Made by a program: the position numbers and the translations under genes. A stretch of DNA of 46,133 nt from Acidobacteriota bacterium. Its GTDB lineage: Bacteria; Acidobacteriota; Terriglobia; Bryobacterales; Bryobacteraceae. Below are positions 1 through 8,725 of the stretch, piece by piece (the stretch's first letter is position 1; every line of letters begins with the position of its first letter). Location: contig JAPKYZ010000012.1 in assembly GCA_026394055.1 (NCBI GenBank), forward strand, positions 1 to 46,133, written 5' to 3'. A model generated the notes under the pieces. That model ran no database searches and had not been told where the DNA came from. It was given only the letters and a program-made list of their open reading frames with translations.

Positions 1-22
1 CCCCCGGCGGCTCTCCTGAAAA

Positions 23-65
23 GTGTTACCGATGTCTCCGGTCTAATGTGTTACCTATGTCTCCG
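23..65. repeat. Direct repeat pair, possible insertion-sequence end
   Basis: Two 18-bp copies, GTGTTACCGATGTCTCCG (23-40) and GTGTTACCTATGTCTCCG (48-65), differ at one base and are spaced 25 bp apart. Multiple direct repeats at a terminus are typical of some transposon ends (for example IS21-like). No transposase is visible because the window begins here, so assignment to an insertion sequence is inference. Confidence 0.4.
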
Positions 66-194
66 TTTGGACACACTCCCTCTGACAATTGCCCTTTCAT
101 CCCACCAGCCCAACTCCGCGACTGATCAGTCAGAACCACTCTTGAGGCGCCTCTCTCTCCAGCGGGCCAAGGCCGAATCCGATAAACTTCCCCC

Positions 195-1664
195 ATGCGT
201 CACCCCATTACTCGCCGTATGTTGATGGCCTCCACGTTTCTGCCCGTTGCCGGAAAGTTCCGCGTCTGGGCGCACCCGGTGGCGCAGACCCTGGCCACGC
301 GCCCGCTGGGCCGCACCGGCCGCGAAGTGACGACCTTCGGCTTGGCTGGTGGCAACAAAGTGATGTGGGACCTGCCGGGCGAAGAGGGTCCGTCGATCGT
401 GGTGAAGGCCGTGCGCAGCGGCATCACGTATTTGGAGACTGCCAATAACTACCAGTTGAGCCAGCTCAACTACGGCAAAGCCTTCCGCATTCTGAACCTG
501 GTCCCCGGCCAGCCCGGCTATGACGCCAACCTGCGCGCGCGACTTTTTCTGGCCACCAAGACCAGCCTGCGCACAGCCATTGTGCGTGGCGATGCTCAAC
601 CGGTGGGCCGCGCGGGCAGCGGCATGCGGCTGGCGGTAGAAGATCTGCTCCGCTCGATGACGCAGTTCTTCGGCGACGGCAAAGGGTACATCCCCGATGG
701 CGCCTACATCGACCTGATGCAGATCCACACGCTGGTGAATGAATCCGATGTCGATGCCGCGTTTGAAGGCTACGACAACCCGGGCGAGAAGTCCCTGCCG
801 CGCGTCGGCGTCGTGGCGGCGCTGAAGGACTACCGCGACGGCACCAACCTGACGGGCTTGAATCCCGGCCAGAAGAAGTACATCCGGCATATCGGCATCA
901 CCGGCCACTCCAACCCCTATGTCCACATGTACGCCATGCGCAAGGACAAGAACAACGACCTGGAGACGCTGCTAGTTGCCCTGAACCCCAACGACAAACA
1001 CTTCGCCTGCCACCAGCACAACTCCGTACCGGTCGCGCAAGCCAAGGGCATGGGCATCATCGGCATGAAGATCTTCGCTGACGGCGTGATGTACGGCCTG
1101 GAAAAGAAGTACGCGTCGCAGCCCGGCCAAAGCGTGCCCACCGTGGGCCAACCCGGCAAAGTGGACCATCGCGACTTCCTGCGCTACGTGCTGTCGATCA
1201 AAGGTGTCTCGACGTTGATCACCGGCATCGGCCTCACCGACAAGAACGACGACCCCGCGCGCGACCAGATCGCCGCCAACCTGGCCGCCTGCCAGATGCC
1301 GAACCTCGACCAGGCCCGCATGCGCGCCATCGAAGATGACGTGGCCGCCAAGCATTCCACCGACACCAACTTCTTCCAGATGGCCGCCCGAGGACTGATG
1401 GCGCCGCAACTGGAGCTCCGCAAGCGCAACTCAGGCGACGTGCAGGTCCTGTGGAACACCGGCTTTGCCGGGGCTGACCCGCTCGCGCGCTACGAGGTCT
1501 TCCGCAAAGGCGTCAAGGTCTTCACGCGGCCGTTCGAACCACAAACCAGCGAAGAGCCATGGGACTTCTTCGACAACTCCGCCGCACCAGGTGAGGAAGA
1601 GTACTTCATCCGCGTGGTGGATAAGGCCGGGAAGACGGCGGATTCGAAGACGGTGAAGCTCTAA
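195..1664 (+). CDS. Aldo/keto reductase family protein, exported, with C-terminal extension
   Basis: The 489-residue protein starts with a twin-arginine-like signal (TRRMLMAS near residue 6). A NAD(P)H-dependent aldo/keto reductase TIM barrel follows from about residue 35 (RPLGRTGREVTTFGLAGG). Of the family tetrad Asp-Tyr-Lys-His, the Tyr (LETANNY), Lys (FLATKT) and His (LMQIHT) are visible, but the Asp position reads Glu in YLETA. The last ~80 residues form an extension beyond the barrel that looks like a beta-sandwich (VLWNTGFAGADPLARYEVFRKG). The family reduces carbonyls on sugars or small molecules; the substrate is unknown. It converges on the receptor gene at 1718. The ATG at 195 is chosen because the signal peptide begins there. 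Confidence 0.85.
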   Translation: MRHPITRRMLMASTFLPVAGKFRVWAHPVAQTLATRPLGRTGREVTTFGLAGGNKVMWDLPGEEGPSIVVKAVRSGITYLETANNYQLSQLNYGKAFRILNLVPGQPGYDANLRARLFLATKTSLRTAIVRGDAQPVGRAGSGMRLAVEDLLRSMTQFFGDGKGYIPDGAYIDLMQIHTLVNESDVDAAFEGYDNPGEKSLPRVGVVAALKDYRDGTNLTGLNPGQKKYIRHIGITGHSNPYVHMYAMRKDKNNDLETLLVALNPNDKHFACHQHNSVPVAQAKGMGIIGMKIFADGVMYGLEKKYASQPGQSVPTVGQPGKVDHRDFLRYVLSIKGVSTLITGIGLTDKNDDPARDQIAANLAACQMPNLDQARMRAIEDDVAAKHSTDTNFFQMAARGLMAPQLELRKRNSGDVQVLWNTGFAGADPLARYEVFRKGVKVFTRPFEPQTSEEPWDFFDNSAAPGEEEYFIRVVDKAGKTADSKTVKL

Positions 1665-1674
1665 CGCCACGCGC

Positions 1675-1699
1675 GGGAGCAGGCTGAACAACTGCTCCC
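1675..1699. terminator. Bidirectional hairpin between convergent genes
   Basis: A perfect 8-bp stem (GGGAGCAG at 1675-1682, CTGCTCCC at 1692-1699) with a 9-nt loop lies between the stop codons of two convergent genes. There is no long T-run, so termination is inferred from position and structure. Confidence 0.5.
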
Positions 1700-1717
1700 C
1701 ATTGATCCGACGCGGCG

Positions 1718-4700
1718 CTAAAACACCAACCGCAGCGCCATCTGGATGCGGCGCGGCGTATTAGCTTGGCCCGTGATCTTGCCGAACGTCGATGATGTCG
1801 CGCCCAGGTCGGGCGCGTTGAAGATGGCGCGGTTGGTGCTATTAAAGAACTCCGCGCGATAGGTCATGCGCACCTTCTCGGTGATCTTGAATCCCTTGAT
1901 GATGGAGAAGTCCACCTGCTGCACTTTGTCGGCGCGAAGGTTGGCGAAGCGGGTGGGGAAAGTCCGCCGGTTCGAGGCCAGTTGCTGCGCGGCGACGCGG
2001 TTGAACTGGGATGTGTCGAAGGCGCTGTCGACGTTGTGCGAGTCCAGGTTGAGCGGACCGCCGTAGTAGATCACGTTGCCCCAGTTGAGCGCCGTGCCTG
2101 TGGTGAACGTGGTGATCAGGTTGACGTTCCAACCGCCCAGGATGTAGTTCACCACCGGATGGGCCGTGCTCAAAAAAGCTTTGCCCTTGCCGAACGGCAA
2201 GTCGTAGGTGCCGCTCCAGACCAGCCGGTACGGACGGTCTTCGGCGGCCGTGCGCTTTTCCAGCGCCGGGTCGAGATCATTCAGCCGGCTCCGCCTTTCG
2301 AGCAGCTTCGAGTACTGGAAGTTGATCAGCATCAGGAAGCCCTTCGAGAATCGCTTTTCGATGCGCGCATCGAGAGCGTGGAAATGAGACGACCCATCCG
2401 TGAACGCCTGTCCCAAGACGCTGTTGGTGCCGGTGTACTGCGGGAACGCCGTCAACAATTGGCTGCGCGGCACCACGCTGCCGTTGATGCTGGTGCCGGG
2501 CAGCAGGCCGGCGAATGGATTGGCCACATTGGCGGAGAGACGATCGATTGTGGCCTGGTCTCGCGCGGGCGAGTTCGACAGATACTGCAGCGGAATGCCG
2601 TTGAAGTTGTGGTCCACCGGCATCTTCACCGTCTTGTTGCCGATGTAGCCGATCTCGAGCAGTGTGTTGGGGAACAGCTCCCGTTGGATCGACATCTGCC
2701 AGCGCGCCGAATACGGGTAGCCGGGGTTCGGGTCGTAGAAGGTGATGTTCTTGCCGGCAAACGTGGCCAGGCCAAGGCCGGAGCCGCTGGGCGTCTGAAT
2801 GCCGGTGGGGAAGGGATTGGCCAGGGTCGCAAATGATGTCAGGAAGCCATCGTTGCTAGGCACCAGCGGGGTTGTCTGGCTAAAGCCCGGTGCCTGGTTG
2901 CCCGCAATGCCGTAGGGGAAGTAAAAGAAGCCCACGCCGCCGCGGATCACCGTTTTCGCCAGAAAGCCGGGTGACCAGGCAAAGCCGATGCGCGGCGAGA
3001 AGTTCGCCTTGGGCGTTGAATAGATGCCCTTGTTGGTGGGTGAGGCGAAGGTCGGGCCGCCATTCACTTTGAACTGGCCGGCCGGGATCTCCGCGATGGG
3101 ATTGGCCGTGTAGGCCGCCAAGGCGCGGGCGGCAATGGGGCTTGCCGTGCTGTTGTCGAAGCCGTTGATGGTGCGGTTATAGCGTTCGGTGGTGGGCGTT
3201 TCACCTTCCATGCGCAACCCCAAGTTCAGAGTCAGCGTGGAGCTCACCCGGAAGTCATCCTGCAGGAACACCGAGTAGTAATGGTTCTTGTTCTGGCGCC
3301 AGGCGTTCAAGTCGTATTGGCCCGACGTCGGCAGCCCCAGCAGGAAGGCCGACAGATCCTGACCAATCGGAGCCGCGGGCGAGTTGTCCAGCGGGCCGTT
3401 GGTCCAGTTGTTGCCGAACACGAACGTGCCGTTGGTGTAGCCCGAGCTCAACTGCGATTCGCGATACTGGCGCACATCCACGCCAAACTTGATGGTGTGC
3501 TTGCCTTGGAGCTTGGTGAAGCTTTCAAAGATCTGGAAGATGTCCAGCGGCAGCTCCGTGCCGCCCGTGTCACCCAGGGCCGCGTAAGAAGAAGAGGAAG
3601 CAAACGAGATCCGGGGCAGCACCTTGCGCGGAGCGTTGGCGGACAGATAGCCGGGCAACCCCAGCGTTGAGGAGTCGTAGCCGAGCGAGAAGTTCGTCAA
3701 CGGCTCCACAAAGCGGGTCCAGTTGACGCGGCTGTTCACCAGGAAGCGCGAATTGATCGTGTAGACGTCATCAAAGGTCAGGCCCCAGTTCAGGCGCTGA
3801 AGATAGTTGCCCGCCGTGGGGTTGTCGTAGACCGTCTTGCCAAATCCATTGCCGCCGCTGCCGACGCGCAGATTGTTGCGGGCTCCAAAGAAGAACCGGT
3901 GCTTGTCGGATACGTTGAAGTCCAGCCGGCCGATGAAGTTGTTGAAGCTGTTGCGCTCGCCATCGGTGTTGGAAAGATAGTTCGCCTGGCCGTTGGCCTG
4001 TCCGGGCTGGTTGGGCAGCACGTAGTACTGCAGATAGTTTTTCGCGATAGGCGAGATGCGGTTGGAGGGAATCACGTTGCCCGGGAAGGGCTGCCGCGAG
4101 ATCCGGCCTCCGGCAGCTACTCCGGTTTGCGGATCGTAGATCTGGTAGATCGAACCCACATTCAGCAATGCCGAGAAGTTGCCGTCGCGCTGGGCGGCGG
4201 TGGGCATGGTGTTGGTGCTGGGGGCGGGCAGGGCATCCTTCACGCCTTCATAAGCGAACAGAAAGAAGACCTTGTTGCGTCCGTCCATCAATTTGGGAAT
4301 GCGGACCGGACCGGAGAACGATCCGCCGTATTGATTAAAACGGCTCACCGGCTTCTTCGCCCCGGCCCGGTTGGTGAAGAAGGGCGTGGCGTTGAAGGCG
4401 GAGTTCTGGTTGAACTCATACAACGTGCCGTGGAACTCGTTGGCGCCGCCTTTGGTGATGATGTTCACCGTGCCGCCGCCGGAGTGGCCATAGGCGGCGT
4501 CAGCCTGGAAGCTCTCCGCCTTCACCTCACTCACCGCGTCCATGGGCGGGTTGTAGGCCACGCGAAGATTGCCGGTGTTGTTGGGCGCACCATCAAGCAG
4601 CAACTCATTCACCTGCGCCGGGGACCCTCCCATCGAAAACCCCGAAGGACCGGCGTTGTCAAAGGGCCGCGTAAAGCGAGGGTCGGTGTTGGGGACCACG

Positions 4701-5170
4701 CCAAACGCCAATTGCGCCAGCGCCAGCGGCGTGCGGCCCGAAACCGGCATGTTCTCAATCTGCGCGGAAGAGATCACTTGTCCGGTGGAGGCCGTGGTGG
4801 TCTGCAGCACGGGTGCTTCGCTGGTGACATTCACGGTCTCAGTGACCGCGCCCAATTCCATCTGGATTTCAATCGCCACCCGTTCGTTGGCACCCACCGG
4901 GAGGCTTTCGCGCACGTAGCGCTTGAAGCCCGCCAACTCCGCCGTCAGCCGGTACTGGCCGGGCGTGAGGAACGGGATCGTGTACAAGCCGTCGGTGCCG
5001 GACACCGTCTCCACTTTGGCCTGGGTGCCGATTTGCGTGGCCACAATGGTAGCTCCCACAATCGCCGCATTCTGCGCGTCGATCACGCGGCCGGCGATCG
5101 TGGCGCGAAACTCCTGTGCGAAGGCCGTGGAACCGGCCAACAAAACCACCCATGTCGACAGACGAGTCAT
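1718..5170 (-). CDS. TonB-dependent receptor, Oar-like, with carboxypeptidase-regulatory-like N-terminus
   Basis: This is a 1150-residue outer-membrane protein. A signal peptide (MTRLSTWVVLLAGSTAFAQ) is followed by a carboxypeptidase-regulatory-like beta-sandwich (about residues 22-110; IAGRVIDAQNAAIVGATI). Then come a plug region (SSAQIENMPVSGRTPLALAQ; LLDGAPNNTG; GGTVNIITKGG) and a long beta-barrel ending in aromatic residues (MALRLVF), as outer-membrane barrels do. The reading frame is open up to 5251, but the ATG at 5170 is preferred: it gives a clean signal peptide and has GAGGTG just upstream. The family imports or binds large substrates, often glycans or peptides, energised by TonB; the substrate is unknown. 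Two operator-like palindromes lie 57-85 bp upstream. Confidence 0.92.
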   Translation of the reverse strand: MTRLSTWVVLLAGSTAFAQEFRATIAGRVIDAQNAAIVGATIVATQIGTQAKVETVSGTDGLYTIPFLTPGQYRLTAELAGFKRYVRESLPVGANERVAIEIQMELGAVTETVNVTSEAPVLQTTTASTGQVISSAQIENMPVSGRTPLALAQLAFGVVPNTDPRFTRPFDNAGPSGFSMGGSPAQVNELLLDGAPNNTGNLRVAYNPPMDAVSEVKAESFQADAAYGHSGGGTVNIITKGGANEFHGTLYEFNQNSAFNATPFFTNRAGAKKPVSRFNQYGGSFSGPVRIPKLMDGRNKVFFLFAYEGVKDALPAPSTNTMPTAAQRDGNFSALLNVGSIYQIYDPQTGVAAGGRISRQPFPGNVIPSNRISPIAKNYLQYYVLPNQPGQANGQANYLSNTDGERNSFNNFIGRLDFNVSDKHRFFFGARNNLRVGSGGNGFGKTVYDNPTAGNYLQRLNWGLTFDDVYTINSRFLVNSRVNWTRFVEPLTNFSLGYDSSTLGLPGYLSANAPRKVLPRISFASSSSYAALGDTGGTELPLDIFQIFESFTKLQGKHTIKFGVDVRQYRESQLSSGYTNGTFVFGNNWTNGPLDNSPAAPIGQDLSAFLLGLPTSGQYDLNAWRQNKNHYYSVFLQDDFRVSSTLTLNLGLRMEGETPTTERYNRTINGFDNSTASPIAARALAAYTANPIAEIPAGQFKVNGGPTFASPTNKGIYSTPKANFSPRIGFAWSPGFLAKTVIRGGVGFFYFPYGIAGNQAPGFSQTTPLVPSNDGFLTSFATLANPFPTGIQTPSGSGLGLATFAGKNITFYDPNPGYPYSARWQMSIQRELFPNTLLEIGYIGNKTVKMPVDHNFNGIPLQYLSNSPARDQATIDRLSANVANPFAGLLPGTSINGSVVPRSQLLTAFPQYTGTNSVLGQAFTDGSSHFHALDARIEKRFSKGFLMLINFQYSKLLERRSRLNDLDPALEKRTAAEDRPYRLVWSGTYDLPFGKGKAFLSTAHPVVNYILGGWNVNLITTFTTGTALNWGNVIYYGGPLNLDSHNVDSAFDTSQFNRVAAQQLASNRRTFPTRFANLRADKVQQVDFSIIKGFKITEKVRMTYRAEFFNSTNRAIFNAPDLGATSSTFGKITGQANTPRRIQMALRLVF

Positions 5171-5226
5171 AGAACACCTCATTTGCAAAGAAGCTGCATG
5201 CCTGGAAGGCACCCCTAGCATTTGTG

Positions 5227-5242
5227 CAAGTATACATACTTG
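5227..5242. promoter_or_regulatory. Palindrome, operator candidate 1
   Basis: CAAGTATACATACTTG has 6-bp arms around TACA. It sits in the divergent intergenic region between the receptor (start 5170) and the aldo/keto reductase (start 5314). The AT-rich GTATAC core resembles operators of GntR-type repressors; the cognate regulator is unknown. Confidence 0.5.
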
Positions 5243-5255
5243 TGTGCTCACACAA
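5240..5255. promoter_or_regulatory. Palindrome, operator candidate 2
   Basis: TTGTGTGCTCACACAA is a perfect 7-bp-arm palindrome with a 2-nt centre. It overlaps the previous palindrome by 3 bp. TGTG-N6-CACA resembles a CRP/FNR box but is 2 bp too short for the CRP consensus, so the binding protein is left open. Confidence 0.5.
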
Positions 5256-5313
5256 CAGGGGCTGAAGGGGGGCCAGCGGCGTTACGCTGGTGGGTGCCAG
5301 TTCCAACATCGAA

Positions 5314-6246
5314 ATGAATACCCTTCCCCGCCTTTCCTTCGGCACCATGACCTTCGGCTCGCAAGTCAGTGAGCCAGACTCGCACCGCATCCTCGATTTC
5401 TGCCTGGACCACGGCATCACGTTGATCGATACGGCGAATGTCTACAACCTAGGGAAGAGCGAACAGATCATCGGCAACTGGATTGAGGCGCGCGGCAAGC
5501 GCGACGATTTTCTGCTGGCGACAAAAGTCCGGGGCAAGATGGGCGATGGGCCGCTCGACATCGGCGTTTCGCGCGCGGCCATCTTCAAACACATTGACGA
5601 CTCGCTGCGCCGCTTGAAGACGGACTACGTGGACCTCTACTACCTACACATGCCGGACCCGGCGGTGCCGCTGGAGGAATCGCTGGAGGCGCTGGAAGAC
5701 CTGCGGCGCATGGGCAAGATCCGCCAGCCCGCCATGTCCAACTACCCGGCCTGGCAGATGGTGGAAGCCCGCTGGATCGCCGCCCGCCGCGGCTTTGTGC
5801 CCGTCACCGTCACGCAGCCCATGTACAACCTTCTGGCCCGTGGCCTGGAGCAAGAGTACATGCCCATGGCCAAGCAGTACGGCATTGAGACTTGCGTCTA
5901 CAACCCGCTCGCTGGCGGCCTGCTAACCGGAAAGCACCCGGCCAAGCCGGTGGAAGGCTCACGCTTTGACGGCAACCAGATGTACCTGGACCGCTACTGG
6001 CACGACGCCATGCACCGCGCCGTGGAAGTGCTGAAGCAATCCGATCGACCGCTCATCAGCATTGCGCTGAACTGGCTGCTGCACCATTCTGAAGCCACCT
6101 CCATTCTGCTGGGCGCCTCCCGCATTGCGCAGCTCCAAGAGAACGTCCACGCGGCTGAAGACGGGCCGCTCGATGAGGCGACATTGAAGCTGTGCGATGA
6201 AGCGTGGGCGATCTCGCGGGCAGTGGCGCCGAAGTACAACCGCTAA
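5314..6246 (+). CDS. Aldo/keto reductase
   Basis: This cytoplasmic aldo/keto reductase has about 310 residues and no signal peptide. The catalytic tetrad is intact: Asp and Tyr in LIDTANVYNLGKSE, Lys in FLLATKVRG, His in LYYLHMPDP. The NADPH-binding C-terminus (SILLGASRIAQLQEN) is present. A GTG at 5290 would add eight residues; the ATG at 5314 (MNTLPRLSFGTMTFG) is preferred because it places the first barrel strand at the N-terminus as in the family. It is divergent from the receptor and 50 bp upstream of the sulfatase on the same strand. It likely reduces a sugar or carbonyl; the substrate is not deducible. Confidence 0.9.
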   Translation: MNTLPRLSFGTMTFGSQVSEPDSHRILDFCLDHGITLIDTANVYNLGKSEQIIGNWIEARGKRDDFLLATKVRGKMGDGPLDIGVSRAAIFKHIDDSLRRLKTDYVDLYYLHMPDPAVPLEESLEALEDLRRMGKIRQPAMSNYPAWQMVEARWIAARRGFVPVTVTQPMYNLLARGLEQEYMPMAKQYGIETCVYNPLAGGLLTGKHPAKPVEGSRFDGNQMYLDRYWHDAMHRAVEVLKQSDRPLISIALNWLLHHSEATSILLGASRIAQLQENVHAAEDGPLDEATLKLCDEAWAISRAVAPKYNR

Positions 6247-6296
6247 GGAGACGGCCCCTCCGTCACGACCCGTCGGCGTAGCATACTCATTCGAGA

Positions 6297-7628
6297 ATGC
6301 TCACTCGCCGAACTTTCGCCTCCAGCCTACTTGCGGCGCCACTGGCTGCCCCGTTGATGAACGCGCAATCGACGCGCCGGCCCAATCTGGTGATCCTGTA
6401 TGCCGACGACATGGGCCACCATGACGTCAGCTTCAACGGGCGCAAGGAATGGTCGACGCCTAATCTTGACCGCCTGGGCGCGCAGGGCACGGTGTTTGAC
6501 CGCTGGTATTCGGCGTATCCGCTCTGCGCTCCGTCGCGCGCGGCACTGCTCACGGGCAAGTACGGCATCCACAATACGGTGCGCAACAACGTCACCGACA
6601 TCCCCAAGGATGAAGTGACGCTGGCTGAGGCCGTGAAGCCGCTGGGCTACTCGACGGCGTTGTTCGGCAAGTGGCATCAAGGCAAACTCGCCAAGCCCAA
6701 TGAACGCGGCGAGACCTTCACGCATCCGCTGGAGCAGGGCTTTGATGAGACGTTCGGCTATCTTGATGCCCTGCACGCCTGGGAGCATTTCCCCAAAGCG
6801 CTGTGGCGCAATCGCACCTCGGAGCCGGTCAGCGGCTACTCCTGCGACCTGTTAGCGAACGAAGCCGTGCGCTTCATCAATCAAAAGAAGGCCGATCCGT
6901 TTCTGCTCTACGTGCCCTTCATCGAGCCTCACTTCTGGGTGGAAGCGCCGGAAGAGAACCTGAAGAAGTACCGCGGCAAGTTCCCGGAAAAGGACCCCTC
7001 AAAGCCCGTCCGCGCCGCCTACGCCGCCATGATCGAGCGCCTGGATTCGGCCATCGGCCGCATCGTCAAAACCATCGACGACGCGGGGCTTGGGAAAGAT
7101 ACGGTCATCCTGTTCAGCTCCGACAACGGCGCCACCTTTGAAGAGCGCACCTTTGGCGCGCCCTGGCATCACGATTCCAATCAGCCTTTCCGCGGCCAGA
7201 AGCGATCACTGGAAGAAGGTGGCATCCGCGTGCCGGGCATCGTCCGCTGGACCGGGCAGGTACCTGCGGGCAAACGGTCCAGCGAAGTAATGCACATGAC
7301 CGACGTGATGCCCAGCATGCTCCAGGCCGCGGGAGGCCGCCCGGAAAGCGGCTGGAAGGTGGACGGCACCAACATGCTCGATGTCTGGCGCGGCAAAGCC
7401 AAAGCGCCGGACCGCACGGTGTTCTGGGAGTTCACCGTCGAAGGCTGGCACATGCTCGCGGCCATGCGCGGCGATTGGAAGTACTTGGAGATGGGCGAGA
7501 ACCGCTGGCTCTACAACGTCAAGGACGATCCGCAGGAGCGGCGCACGCTGGCGGGTGAGTACCCGGAAGTGTTCAAACAGCTGCAGGCGGAAACCCGTGC
7601 GTGGCTTGCGACTGCCAGACAGAGTTGA
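6297..7628 (+). CDS. Arylsulfatase-family protein, Tat-exported
   Basis: The protein has 443 residues and a twin-arginine signal (LTRRTFASSLLAAP). Its sulfatase domain carries the metal-binding Asp pair (YADDMG, residues 36-40). The formylglycine motif is Cys-Ala-Pro-Ser-Arg with Cys77 as the residue to be oxidised, followed by ALLTGK. A second metal site lies in SSDNGATFEE. Such enzymes hydrolyse sulfate esters of polysaccharides or aryl compounds in the periplasm; maturation needs a formylglycine-generating enzyme or anaerobic sulfatase-maturating enzyme, neither of which is in the window. Its last 56 bp overlap the 3' end of the convergent UvrC-like gene. It lies in one direction with the preceding aldo/keto reductase. 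Confidence 0.92.
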   Translation: MLTRRTFASSLLAAPLAAPLMNAQSTRRPNLVILYADDMGHHDVSFNGRKEWSTPNLDRLGAQGTVFDRWYSAYPLCAPSRAALLTGKYGIHNTVRNNVTDIPKDEVTLAEAVKPLGYSTALFGKWHQGKLAKPNERGETFTHPLEQGFDETFGYLDALHAWEHFPKALWRNRTSEPVSGYSCDLLANEAVRFINQKKADPFLLYVPFIEPHFWVEAPEENLKKYRGKFPEKDPSKPVRAAYAAMIERLDSAIGRIVKTIDDAGLGKDTVILFSSDNGATFEERTFGAPWHHDSNQPFRGQKRSLEEGGIRVPGIVRWTGQVPAGKRSSEVMHMTDVMPSMLQAAGGRPESGWKVDGTNMLDVWRGKAKAPDRTVFWEFTVEGWHMLAAMRGDWKYLEMGENRWLYNVKDDPQERRTLAGEYPEVFKQLQAETRAWLATARQS

Positions 7629-8691
7629 TGGCCCGCACCAGCTTCCGGTAGGAGAGCGGGTACGGCAGCCACTCACCGTCCCGCCACGTCGAATAGAACC
7701 ACTGCGCCAGTAGCGCCGTATGGTCATTGCGCTCCTGTACCGAAGTGCGTGTGGCACAGACGGAATCGAGAACATCCCGCAACCGCGCATCCATCGATTG
7801 CCCGGCACCCGCCAAGCTGAAGTTGATCGGCGTCTGCCACCATCCCTCGACGAAGGGCCGCAAGCGCACAAAGCCGGGCTCAGGGGCCGATAGCACGGCC
7901 AAGCCGCGTAGCTGGCTCATGTCATGCGCCAGCTCATCGCGCAGCTTCAGCACGTCGGATACTTTCTCGAAGCGCCGGTGCTGGCGTTGCGCTTCTTCAA
8001 ACTCCAGTTCTTCACTCGCCCGATCCCGCGCCGCCGCGATCCCATCGAGAAGCGTCGAACCATTGGTCGCGAGAAATTCCCCCGCGCGACGCACCTCGCT
8101 TAAGTATTCGTTCGGAGTGACGGCCATCTGGCAGGGGCGCAGGCAGAGGTTCATTTCGCCATAGATGCAGCCCGGGTGCGACGCGGCCGGCGCCAGATCC
8201 TCCGGGCAGCGGCGCAGTTGGAACAGATCCAGAAACTGCGCCTCAAACGCCTCCGCCGCGGCGCGCGTGCGGAAGGGCCCATAGAAGCGCCCTTCGCCGC
8301 CGGTCAAGCGTGAGGTCACTTGGCTGCGCGGAAACTCATTCGCCAAAAGAAGCTTCAAGTAACTCGGCGGACGTAGCCGGATGTAGCGCGCATAGTTGGC
8401 GGGGAAGTAGCGGCGGGCGGCTTCGTATAAGGCGAGGTTGCCATCCAGGCGTGATGCCGTCAGCTCCCACGCAATCCGCCGGGCCACCGCGCGCAGCGAG
8501 AAGACGCGTGCATTCGGGCCTAACAGCCGCTTCAGACGGCGGCGCAGTTGCGACGTGCGGGCCAGGTACGGCTCGCCTTGATCGGCAAAGATCGCAAACA
8601 CCGCCGCGCCTTCCGGGACGGTCTCCAGTCGTTCGTCCAGTTCCGCACCGCTCGTCTCGCGGCCGGCCTGCGGCAGTTCCAGGGTCTCCAA
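7573..8691 (-). CDS. UvrC/Cho-like protein with degenerate GIY-YIG domain and no C-terminal nuclease
   Basis: The 372-residue protein resembles only the N-terminal half of excinuclease UvrC. A GIY-YIG-like start (GAAVFAIFADQGEPYLARTSQLRRRL, about residues 28-53) is followed by a four-cysteine region (RRCPEDLAP, HPGCIYGEMN, LCLRPCQ) matching the UvrC Fe-S cysteine motif. A UVR-like helical pair is suggested by ELEFEEAQRQHRRFEKV. The usual GIY and YIG residues read AVF and YLA, so nuclease activity is doubtful. The UvrC C-terminal endonuclease and helix-hairpin-helix parts are absent, as in E. coli Cho, which is however catalytic. It starts at TTG (8691), 34 bp from the divergent kinase gene, and its 3' end overlaps the sulfatase by 56 bp. 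A repair role is inferred. Confidence 0.75.
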   Translation of the reverse strand: METLELPQAGRETSGAELDERLETVPEGAAVFAIFADQGEPYLARTSQLRRRLKRLLGPNARVFSLRAVARRIAWELTASRLDGNLALYEAARRYFPANYARYIRLRPPSYLKLLLANEFPRSQVTSRLTGGEGRFYGPFRTRAAAEAFEAQFLDLFQLRRCPEDLAPAASHPGCIYGEMNLCLRPCQMAVTPNEYLSEVRRAGEFLATNGSTLLDGIAAARDRASEELEFEEAQRQHRRFEKVSDVLKLRDELAHDMSQLRGLAVLSAPEPGFVRLRPFVEGWWQTPINFSLAGAGQSMDARLRDVLDSVCATRTSVQERNDHTALLAQWFYSTWRDGEWLPYPLSYRKLVRAINSVWQSQATHGFPPAAV

Positions 8692-8725
8692 TGCAAAACT
8701 AGAATCTCATGCTTGGTAGGGCGAA

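Noticed and set aside
3899..5218. Open frame of 439 codons on the + strand opposite the first receptor
   Set aside because: Antisense shadow of the receptor gene; composition and lack of a ribosome site argue against coding.
5240..5255. CRP binding site
   Set aside because: TGTG-N6-CACA is 2 bp shorter than the CRP consensus, so only a generic palindrome is reported.
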